Source: Marasmius tenuissimus (lineage: Eukaryota > Basidiomycota > Agaricomycetes > Agaricales > Marasmiaceae). Taken from it: a stretch of 64,000 nt of DNA. The notes under the pieces are model-generated. The model had not been told where the DNA came from. It ran no database searches and was given only the letters and a program-made list of their open reading frames with translations. Both the position numbers and the translations under genes were made by a program. Position 1 is the first letter of the stretch; the number at the start of each line of letters is the position of its first letter. This document shows positions 24,819-34,691 of this stretch, piece after piece. The stretch is from NCBI GenBank assembly GCA_029532415.1, contig JAQOTA010000050.1, positions 5,146,001 through 5,210,000 on the forward strand, read 5' to 3'.

Positions 24819-27800
24819 ATGGCTCCTGCACAAAATATCCCCTCTGCAAAAAGTAGTGTAGCCTACAATGCTCCCTTCTCACACATCTCTTCTCGAGACT
24901 CCTACCAGCCCCCACCTTCCCATTCCAAACCCCCTGATAACGATCGTCCCACAAAGCGATGTGGCTTGTCTCCTCTTTGCAAAGGCACTGCCATATATGT
25001 CGTTGGTGCTCGCTTCTCCCGTACCCTGTGTGGCCCTCCACGCGATCACGCAAAATGTTTTTTGCAAGACATCTGCGTCAAGTGCCGCGATTACTACCAA
25101 GGTCCCTTGCTTGAAGACCTGAGGCTTTGTTACAATGACAAAAAATGTCAGGGCGGTGGCATTTTTCTGGCATATGAACAGAAGTTTACTACGTTCAACG
25201 ACACCAACACGGGTTCACAGCGACGTCTCTGTTCAATTTGCACAAAGGACTACCTTGACAGAAAGGGGACTAGTGCGACGCGTACCAACACTAGCCAGAC
25301 ACTTATTGTTGGTGCCACGACTGCTTGTGTACCTAGACCTTCAGTGAGCGGTCCTTCAGTGGATAGCATCCGAAGGGGTAATATAGACGCTCAGCGCGGT
25401 AGTGAGTCCCCATTTTCGTGTTATAACGATGTCCTGCTGAATGTCGATTGATCTGGTTTTAGGTCTCACAGCACCGGTAGTGCAAAGCCTCCCACAAATC
25501 GCTGATCGATGTGACTATGTGGACATATATCGGAATGCCATTGGGGGCAATTCAGCTCCAGTCCCACCTGCCCGCCCTCTATCAGCTTCAATGCCTCCGC
25601 CGCCACTACCAGTGAGTGGTCGACAAGGATATAGTGATCAACATCGGACACGGTCCCAAGAAGAGCATCGTTATAAAGACCTGGCGTTTGCTGGCGCTTT
25701 GCGCACTCACACAGTGGAGGTCAGGTCATGGCTTGTACGACTTGTTCCAAACAAAAAGTTGGGCGAGAATCTGCATATGGTACACATCCGTCACAGAGCA
25801 TCTATATCATCGCAACTGATATTGTTGTTTACAGTCATTCGTTCCCCTCTCTGGAATTCCCGTCACCATTGGGACACGTGCGCTACACCAGCTCTTCTTC
25901 GATACCCTTTGTTCAGGAGGAGATTCCGTGTTCTCTCGTTGGTTAGCATCACTTCCCGAACGTATACGTGACATTATTCCCTACTTGGGACGCGACGATA
26001 CCTACTTGAGCGACCACAACTTAATGCCCTATGCCGATGTTGATTCATTCATTCCGAAATTCTTCGAGAAGTTTTTCAAGCCCCCTCCCAATGCGAAATC
26101 AAAATCTTCGAACCAAGCCACCTCGAATAGCTTTGGTACATTGGGGCAATTCAAGCAGCCCAATCCACCTCTCACCTTGAATCTCGTCATCAGAGATGTC
26201 ATTTCCGAACGCATCGAAAAAGCTCTCCATGGCCCTCCGCCAGAGTTACCGCAAGAATCGGATCCAGAGCCCGAATCAGGAGATGACTGGAACAGCTATC
26301 AACAGGGGGCAACGACAGCTATGGCTCCCCGGAGGTCTGTTGCTGTGATTGTCTCGAAGGCAAAACGGCGCCCTGTAGGCTACCAAGTTCTATTGATAAA
26401 GTGATTGGCTAATGATAACACATTACTAGACAACGTCCACTCCCGCCGCTGCAAGTTCTGATGAGTCAGAGGTTGAACTGGTACAGCCAAAGACAAAGAA
26501 GCGAGCAGTGAGTCAAATCCTTGTCATGACTCGGTATCGGTGACTCTAAATTTCTTCAGGCCCCAAAGTCAAAGACACCCACCGATGGTAGTTCTTCCGG
26601 ACCCCTTACACGTGCAAGGACTAGGCAGGCTGCCAGGTCGAATGATAAACCTCCGGCTTCGGAAACTCTGCAGTCGCCATCAGTGAGTTTTGTCAAGTCT
26701 CAGCCAACTACTGCATATTAATGATCTTGTGGTAGAAACCAAGGACTAGCCGTAAGGCAGCAACAGGCCACCGTTCCTCTGAACCCCTTTTTGTACCTGA
26801 TGAAAACGACGACATGGACATGGACATATCCGTCTCTAATGCAGGCCACATCACAACAAATGCGAATGGGACTCAAGTAGCAGGATACGACATGGAAATC
26901 AATATCAACCAGCTCAGCTCAGCAATTGAACGTCAGGTGGTTGGATTGGATAGCAGCGGTAGTGCTTTTGGTGCGTCTAGATGCTGTCATAAACCTCTCT
27001 TTCCATACCAACTCATCGACACTAGGTCAATGGAAAACGATTGGCTTGTTGATAATGAAGGCCAAGGCACTCCCCTTACAGGACCTTATAACTCTGGGCT
27101 CTGATGAAGATTTACGAGTGCGGGTGCTGAGTCCACCTACGTTCGCTACCCTTTCCTTCTCAGGCAGTCAGAAACAGATGTACGGTGGCTTCAAGGTTGC
27201 CTGGCTGGGTACGGCCTCTCCTTCTGTGTTCTCCGACACAAACGTCTGTATCAAGCAAGCCTTTGAAGCACAACCCGTCGAAGGAAAACCCCATGCAGTG
27301 GCTGCAAAGTTACTGACCGGTCTGACACAGTATCACAGGCTCGAAATGGAGGTCTTGTCGATGACATGGGGAGCGACTCTTCTTACTCAATGCATCGAGT
27401 ACTGCAAGGCCATGGAAGCACGTGGGACTGTCAAGTCAATTCCTCTGCCAGATGTGCGCTTTGCAGAGTGCGCTTTGGCTGTTGCAGCCGTGAACATGAC
27501 GCCAAGATCAGGCGGGCCTTACTTCATGTTGGAGGAAGTTGTTGGGGGGCGCTGGCGAAAGTTCAAGGATAACCGAAGCGTGCTGACTCTGCCCAACGTT
27601 CATGATGAAGATCGCGATCTTGCAGACTGGCTTTCGTTTACCCAGCATTGCCAATATCAGTTCACACAAAAGATGGCCTTTATTGCGGATTATCAAGGTC
27701 GGTTTAATACCTCTGTTTTTGCTGGATCTGACATTCTTTGTGTTAGGAAATGACCGAGTGCTTACGGATCCCCAGATTATCACACACCCGTGAGTTGTTC

Positions 27801-28032
27801 CATTGCTACCGACGCCTGAGTTCCTAACATTTCCTGCAGAGCCCTGTCTTATACCTTTGCGGGTGGAAACAACCCAGATTGCTATTGGGAGATGGAGGTC
27901 TGGCATGAGTGCAATCGTTATTGCAAGCACTACCAGCTTATCGAAGATTGGGATGCCATTCCTAAAGCTCCTGTGCTTGTGGATCTCAAGAAGCAGATGA
28001 AGATCGTTCGGCCGAACATTTCCCGGGAGTAA
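24819..28032 (+). CDS. Alpha-type protein kinase with Cys-rich N-terminus
   Basis: Atypical serine/threonine kinase of the MHCK/eEF2K class carried by the transposon. The start is MAPAQNIPSAKSS. A Cys-rich segment follows (CGLSPLCKG, KCFLQDICVKC, LCSICTKDYL), then a long Ser/Pro/Lys-rich middle over several exons (about 25430-26900). The C-terminal catalytic domain shows GGFKVAWLG, NVCIKQAF (candidate ATP-binding lysine), GRWRKFKDN, FTQHCQY, FIADYQG, LTDPQIITHP and the zinc-site motif WHECNRYC. Exon borders in the middle are uncertain. Alpha-kinases are strongly expanded in basidiomycetes; carriage by a DNA transposon would be one way to spread them. Confidence 0.75.
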
Positions 28033-28172
28033 CGTTCGCTATTTGTTTGCAATGCCCTTTGTGCCGCGTCTTGTCATGAATGTGACCATATTCAATTGAA
28101 CTGTATTGATATGTGAGCGCAGGAAATACATCTATTCGGACGATACAGCAGTATATAAGTGGGAAGCAGTTA

Positions 28173-31042
28173 TTAACAATGTCCTCGCGCATGCATCCAG
28201 GCATGTAAACATGCACGGTCAACAACAAGTGGTAGGGGGAAAGTTTGCAGCTCGTTCGACCCATGCTTGCACAAGCTATCCAAGTCAGGAAACTTCCTAC
28301 ACCACCGAACCAGTTTACATAGGATATGCTCCAAGAAAATAGTCCCAAAATGTAGAACCTTCTTGTCGTCCGTGCTCAAGTGCATGTCCAAAAAATCATA
28401 CACACACCGGAAAGCTTGAGTGACGCTTTCGAGATTGTGTTCACCGTTGTATCCCAGTATGGAAAGGCCTGTAAGGGCACCCTTCTTGAGATTGAAGGCA
28501 ACCGCTGCAATCTCCTCAACTGTCGGATGTTGACATACACCAAGAAGGGCCAACGTATTTGCAAGCTGCAGGTTGGTCAAACTCTTTTCCCCGAACCCAT
28601 CGACTCGTATAGAGGATCTGAGTGCTAATGCTTGCTTGAACGAGGGTAGAGGAGTAGATGCGTCGGCGTTCTGCCATCGTTCAGCAAGGAAAGACTTCCA
28701 CGACTGTTGAACGTGGTCAGAGAAGAAGTCGTCAATCCTTCCCTGAATACCATCCTTCCGCCGCGTCGAATTCTTCAGAGACAGTTGATCACAGTACTGT
28801 CCCCAGCAGCTTGCGTTGAAGTATGACATGGGTGTGCTAGAGGATTGATTGCTGGCTGCAACCGCCTCGAAGACGTTCGCGCAGTCCTTGGCAGATGTAA
28901 ACCACTGCGACAGGTGGTTGTGGATAAACTCCTCTGTAGCCGAGCCCTGTCCAGTGCCCAAACGCACTAATAAGTTCGACAGACCCCAAGTTGAGTACAA
29001 TGTTCCGTTTCGCTCGTTCGAAGAGAGCGCATCACTGAGGCTCTCTTCAAGAAGGGTTTGAGCTCGATTGCATGCCCGAACAGGATCAACATGATCAACA
29101 TCGTGTTTGGAATGGCTGCTGGTAGTGGGGTGCTGTCCGTTGAGTATACGGCGCAGAGAGGAATTGAAGCAAGGAAGTTTGCGACGCTTTGCCAGAACCT
29201 CACGAAGAATGAATGAAAGGCATGCAAATCGTGGACTGTCGACAAGTGGAAATATAGTGGAAAAGGGAAACTCGGGTGGAACACGAGGTCCCTCGGGGAT
29301 TCTGATGAGACGCTTTTTGAGCTTTCTAGCTGGTTTTCGGGATGATATGGCGGGAGGAAGTGGGATCTGACAAGTGGAGTTCACACAAAAGCGTATATCC
29401 CTAGCTATCTGTCGACATATGTCCTGGACTTCGCCTCGCTGACGCTGGAGCTTGAGCCAACGGACCAGAGGCAGAATGCTATCAGGTTTGGAGGTGATCC
29501 GTTGCGCAATCTCCTTTGCCTTGGCCTTGCCAAATAGCAACCACGGGGAGACTAATACATGATCAATACCCGGTGCACAGAAAATGCCATCATTGTCAAA
29601 CGCCTCTACTAGGGCATCAAGGACTCCTCCCCGGACTAGAGCTCGGCTTTGAATGTCCTCGATCTCCTGGCCTTGATTCGGGCGACCCCATTTGGTGTCC
29701 ATGGCCTTCAAACTGTCAAGGAGTGCATGTCGCGATATGAACTGGGTGAAGACCATAATGCAGGCCTTTCGATCATTGCCCGGTTGGGTTAGACCAAGAG
29801 AGTCAGGAAGAACGTATTCGTAGGTACGGGACTTCGACGGCAGCCATTCTGGCAGAACGGATGCCTGAATAACCAGCTTGCGTGATCCAGAGCCTGTTTG
29901 TCGCGGAGATTGTTTGTGCTTCTCGATGAAGGCTTGGATTGTCTGTTTCAGTGACTGCAGTGAAGCAAAGGACGATGGCGGAGTATCTGGGTTGAACAGC
30001 TGGCTGGCAATAAGTGGGCCATAAACAACGTGCCACCGGTATAGAAACAAGAGCGCCCGGCAAGACATCAGAGTCAAGGCCGACTTGATGATGGTCAGTA
30101 GTCCGGCGTTGCCATCTGCATTCAACTGTGCTGTCTGCGCAACATGCAGGCTACACACAATGCTCTGCACTCGTAGCTCTGTGAGCACAGCACCTGCGTC
30201 ATCAAACTCCCGCGCAGCAGACTGCAACGAGGCAGATTCAGCCGTGAGGCTGTGGGTGAGACTCTGAAGTGGTATAGTCGATACTGGTCCTGAAGGAAGG
30301 GCTTTGCACAGAGCAGAGATATCGTCAGCTGCCTGGCGTATTGAACGGATATCGAAAAGTCGAGACCAGGTTTCAACCACGAGATCACTGCCGGCAATCT
30401 CTGATCGAGCATGGGCAACCCGCTCAGGATCTAAAGAGGCACGGTACTCCTCAATAAGATCTGGCCTGGAATACCCTATAAGCTGAGACTTTCAAATGGT
30501 TCAGGGCAAAAGTTACTTACGCATCCATAGCTGTTTCAAATACCCATTCATCGTGTGCAGCACTATAGCCACTAAAACGTACGAGAAAACTCTCATCCTC
30601 CTTGTCCTGTAACAGGATTTAGCGGGCAGATACAAGTCATGTATTGCAAACATACCTCATCAATGATGAATGACATCTGATACTCGTTTTCTGCCAGTGA
30701 AGAGTCACGAAGAATGGGGCTTGTGGGTCGAGGGAGAATTGGGACGGGGTGAGTAGTAGTACGAGTCTTCTGTACATTACTCTTCTTTCGCTTCCGAGGG
30801 GGGGGAGTTGATGAACCACCCTCATCACTTGAAGAATAACAAGGTTCAGGAATAGATACCACATTGGACGATGCCTGTGTATGACGTGAGGGAGCTCGCC
30901 GGGGTCGCTTTAGGCAGGACTCTGTCACTCCGTCTGAATCATGATGCCCAGAATGTTCGAAACTCTCTGGCATTGCTTCGGATCTGGATTGTGATCGTAG
31001 AGAGTGGGAATGGGTGGGTAGGTCGGGATTGTTGCTTTGCAT
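28173..31042 (-). CDS. Chromo-domain protein with large helical C-terminus
   Basis: Three exons. The first (31042 down to about 30656) is basic and disordered (PRKRKKSN). The chromo domain spans exons 1-3: EYQMSFIIDE, FLVRFSGYSAAHDEWVFETA, PDLIEEY. It keeps the aromatic-rich W/Y pattern of chromatin readers that bind methylated histone tails. About 700 mostly helical residues of unknown function follow, ending HAWMHARGHC. The ATG at 31042 is only 20 bp from a MITE. Leaving out the MITE and one TA, the reading frame runs on from the dioxygenase upstream (DLT, then EPSDG, then MQSNNPDLPTH), so this was probably the C-terminal half of one protein. Confidence 0.65.
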
Positions 31043-31054
31043 GCCATCAGAGGG

Positions 31055-31390
31055 CTCAGTACATCGGGAAGATCACAAAAAACCGTTCTTGGCCGTTCTT
31101 GGCCTGTACAGGCTGAACGGCCGGGTCCAGACCGGCTATGTCGGTTTTTCCGCAGGCTGGATTTCCCTTGTAAAGACCCGACCATACAGCTGGCCTCCCC
31201 TAGGATAATTTGAGCTCACTGTGATCCTTGTGTCAGATCAACATTGCTAATAGTATTGATTCCCTCATATCAATGAAATCATGTCCTCTGAGCGAGATAT
31301 TTGGGTCACATTTTGCAGCTGTCCAGCCGTTCAGCCTGCAAATATGGCTTAAGGGTCGAAAAAGGCCGGAACCGGCTGCCGGAAAATTAC
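31055..31390 (-). other. Possible MITE-derived intron
   Basis: On the minus strand a GTAATTTT donor lies at 31390 just inside the MITE, and a pyrimidine-rich stretch ends at an AG (31055-31056) just beyond it. Removing these 336 nt joins dioxygenase codons (SGRR) to chromo-gene codons (PSDGMQSNN) in the same phase. Other introns here are 50-70 nt, so this one would be unusually long. Prediction only. Confidence 0.35.
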
Positions 31391-31404
31391 CCGTCTTCCT
31401 GATG
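31062..31404 (-). mobile_element. 343 bp MITE, copy 2, nested in the transposon
   Basis: Same length and inverted ends as the copy at 4326-4668, in opposite orientation. TA flanks both sides. It lies between the dioxygenase and the chromo-domain gene. The dioxygenase stop at 31349 falls inside it, so the last 17 or so residues (SGRRVIFRQPVPAFFDP) come from the MITE. Confidence 0.8.
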
Positions 31405-33497
31405 TAAGGTCACCAACACCTTGCCTTTCAAGATTGTGTGGTGCTGCCCATGTCGAAGGCGTCACTGTAGATGTGCCAACAGAATGAGGAACGACTGAGC
31501 TGGAGGATTGGCTCGCGGAATTGGGCTGAGCATCGGGCGCAGACAAGGATGCCTCCTTGGCCTGCCTCTGTGCATTGGCGAACTCTGCCTTCGTCATGCG
31601 CATGTAGTAGTCATTGGAATCATTCCAATGCCTGCGATAGTGGCCCCGCATGAACTTCATTTTTTCCCGGTCACGTACTGGATCAAGTGGTGGTGGAGGG
31701 ATTTCAATGACTTTCCCCGTCGAGTTGTCGGTCATCGGGGGAAAGGATGGATGCAGGGAACGGTTTATCTGTGACACGACATTGTAATTCCGATAGTGAA
31801 GCTCCCATGCAATACGTGTGAGATGTGAGGATGAGTGGCCTAGGGCAGGAATCCCGTCATGGGTGAAGTTATGAATACGATCGTCTTGGCCATTGGTGAC
31901 AAGGTCGTTTCCTAAGCCAGTGGGTGCGGATACCACAACAGGGGAAGTTCTCTCAGTCGCCTCAAAGTTCGGGTACAGAACATAGGCACAACGATTGATT
32001 TCGTCGACGTTGTTATATCTCTGCGCAAGCTCGGACAAGAATTCCTCCTTTGCATCTGCGTTCACCGATGGAGCGGTACCACTATGGAGATCGTTGCCCT
32101 TGAATAGAAGGAACACTCGGACTTCTCCATCTGCGCCCACATCAACACGGCAGTAAAGGCCAGAACGAGCAAGGAGAAAAGCCCCCATGTCACTGCCTAG
32201 ATATAAAATGAGCATATTCAATCAGCAGAAGTCAATAACGCTTACCAGGTGGGAGCCGCATATATAGGATCAGAAGCGTCCATCTGGCCCAATGATCGTT
32301 TTTGTCTACATGCCAACGCCCTTGAACCTCGCCAATGAAACGACCAAGATCCCCTCCGAGAGAAGCTGAGGAGAAGTTTCCCTGAACACTTGTTGGCCCT
32401 GGACTCAGACCCCCGGCGGAAAAAACATTGAGGTCGGTGTCGCGAAACTGTGTCACTTCCCATTCAGCCTTGGTAAGGCATAGCGGCACGATCTCCTGGT
32501 ACAAGGTATTCATGGCCTCAAGAGCGGTAGCAATGCGGGCTTTTGCTTCTACTCCATTAGCCTGAACTGCGGGAGATATAGTGCCGCGTCCACGACCCTG
32601 CTCTTGGACGACGGCAAAGGAGTAGGATCCATCAGGGGATTCGGGGTCATCTGGAATGCCAGAACGCATGTTGCGCTTTAGTCCAGGCAGACGATAAATG
32701 GGAGTATTTCCATCATACCCCCATGAAAGGTCCCACAACGTATCACTAGCTGCCTTGACACGGGCATATCGTTCACTGGGAAGAATAGCCTTAAGGCTCT
32801 CGAGACTGTGGCAGCAAGCAGTGGTGACAAACCGCCGCTCATCTCCATTGATTGTGACACCGAACGGTATCCCAAGAGGCATAGGGATCATGCTTTCGAT
32901 TGGTTTGAAACAGAATTTCCGTGACTCGCTGTTCCATGTGGGATGGGTTCCAGGAGGTGTTTTTGTGAGGAGGAGGCTTTTATGATGATCGGCTTTGTCC
33001 TGCACAAAGAAGGGGGCTGAATATGAGTGACCGCCCTGGAATCGCCAGTCGTCTTGTCGAAGGCTGTATATGGGAGCTTTGGGATAGGTGTAACCAGATG
33101 GGGGTCCACTCGATACAGGATTGCCCTCCAATGATGGAGGCAATGAAGCGTGCGGAAACTGGAGGCGAAACGGCGGTTGATAGAACCAGCGAACATCCGT
33201 TGGTTCAATATGCGGAGCGGGTTTGGTGATTTTGGAGGTGGGAAGGGCGTAGACTATAGTTGAGATTGCAGGTCATTGACAGTGAAATACGCGTGCAGTA
33301 TATGGGACTGACCATCCACTTCATCCGGGTCGGCGATGTCAGTGGGACAAAGATCTGGGGTAATTTGAAAATCAAGGCCAGCCCCACAACGAGCAATGCA
33401 CTTTACCGTTGGTCTCAGGTGGTTGATGGGAGTTCAAACTGTCCCCTTGAGGCATTGATTCAGAAGACTCGAGGACTTGGGATGAGGGGGTGTTCAT
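31349..33497 (-). CDS. TET/JBP-like 2-oxoglutarate/Fe(II) dioxygenase
   Basis: Probably oxidises methyl groups on DNA bases (5-methylcytosine or thymine) by family; the substrate is not known here. The start is MNTPSSQVLESSESMPQ at 33497. Two short introns precede the long exon, and one more (32222-32247) joins MRLPPG to SDMGAF. The double-stranded beta-helix is GRWHVDKND (H-x-D iron ligands), SDMGAFLLARSGLYCRV, then FKGNDLHSG (distal His) and NRCAYVLYPN (Arg for 2-oxoglutarate). This order and the LHSGTAP context match, from memory, fungal TET/JBP proteins usually linked to KDZ transposons. The C-terminus reads into a MITE; without it the frame enters the chromo-domain gene. The 2-oxoglutarate fold is more secure than the TET/JBP assignment. 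Confidence 0.65.
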
Positions 33498-33729
33498 GAT
33501 GATGGGAGGGAGAGGAAGAGAAATGATCAATTGTGGAAGCTCACGACGCGTGATGCGTGAAGAGTATCACTGCAAATCAAAGGCAGTTACAGGACAATAT
33601 TCACAGTAAAAATCAGGTTTTCAGTTAGAAGAGGAGCAGACATAGATGTCAACAATAGAGGATAGGTATTGAATTCATTGATTGGTACTCGATATAAGGA
33701 GATACAATAGTGCGATAGTGGAGGTGATA

Positions 33730-34270
33730 CAATTGGGGATTGTAAGCACTCAAATGGCAGTGACAACAGTGTATACATTCTCCCTGACCTTGAAAACCCC
33801 CAGATACCAAGTTTTGGAGTACCAGGAGCTGTATTGATCTCAATGGAAGTCAATGTTTGTAGGGGGAGGAGGAGGGGGTGTCAAAAACTCGCCTTTCTCA
33901 TGACCAGGTGCCCAATCTGACTTCATATTCGTGTTCCCCAACCTCAAAAACCCTAGAACGAGCCTTTGACGCATTTCTGGCATACCCACAAAAGGGGGAA
34001 ATTGTTGGCTTTGGGTTGGGATAGGGGGGTGGTGAAAACAGAGGTTTGGAGCACTCGGATAGCGACAGCGATGGCATAGGTGTCTTCCCTGACCTTGAAA
34101 ACCCCCAGATACCAAGTTTTAGAGTACCAGGAGCTGTATTGATCTCAATGGAAGTCAATGTTTGTGGGGGGAGGAGGAGGAGGTATCAAAAACTCACCTT
34201 TCTCGCGCCCAGATGCATAAATCAACTTCATATTCGCGTTCTAAGACCCAAAAAACCTCAGAAAACCCAG
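33730..34270. repeat. Two tandem ~305 bp subterminal repeats
   Basis: The segment CCCTGACCTTGAAAACCCCC and about 130 bp after it occur at about 33780 and again at about 34085 with over 90% identity; the remainder of the unit is more diverged. It lies in the right subterminal region of the transposon, upstream of the dioxygenase gene, so it may serve as promoter or transposase-binding sequence. Confidence 0.7.
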
Positions 34271-34346
34271 GCAGAGCAATGGAGAAGGGGAGGAAAATGA
34301 TCTGGTGGTGTGAGGAAAATGGCGGGCTCTGATTGGCTGGCTAGTA

Positions 34347-34384
34347 GAATCCTCCCAGTTCCAAACAACAAACTGGGAGGATTC
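34347..34384. repeat. Perfect hairpin in the right subterminal region
   Basis: GAATCCTCCCAGTT and its exact complement are separated by 10 bases. Outer arms GATTGGCT (about 34331) and AGCCAATC (about 34404) extend the symmetry. Confidence 0.75.
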
Positions 34385-34657
34385 ACAAGTCACATGGCTC
34401 ATGAGCCAATCATATCACGACACCCATATATGGCTCGGTGGGAGAACGAGAACAAGCCTTGAGCAGGCGCTATTCAACCTGACCTCAACATATTCCACCC
34501 TCACCCGGATGTTCAGACAGCTGAGAACATCCGGTTGCTCACCTCCCCACACACCCGGGAGTATAATATACAGAATAAATAGTGAAAAAAATAATATCCG
34601 TGTTGCGCTACATATTACTACCGACTGGCGGTCCCCGAGGTCCCAATACTGGGACGG

Positions 34658-34691
34658 CGCTTAAGAGAGCAGTCCACTCTCCGTTGCCGTA
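34658..34691 (-). repeat. Right terminal inverted repeat
   Basis: The complement starts TACGGCAACGGAGAGTGG. Three mismatches to the left end. Followed directly by AATGTA at 34692-34697. Confidence 0.92.

Larger units (their letters stand above)
22191..34691. mobile_element. 12.5 kb DNA transposon with four genes (IS3EU-like)
   Basis: 12,501 bp bounded by 34 bp inverted repeats (31 of 34 identical) and a 6 bp target duplication. It splits the last exon of family gene B. It encodes an rve-type DDE transposase and an alpha-kinase on the plus strand, and a chromo-domain protein and a TET/JBP-like dioxygenase on the minus strand. TAY-starting ends and a 6 bp duplication are what I recall for the eukaryotic IS3EU superfamily, but the assignment needs a search. 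It is not a KDZ element by its transposase. A 343 bp MITE is nested at 31062-31404. The near-perfect ends, the intact transposase frame and the exact duplication point to a recent insertion. Confidence 0.9.
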
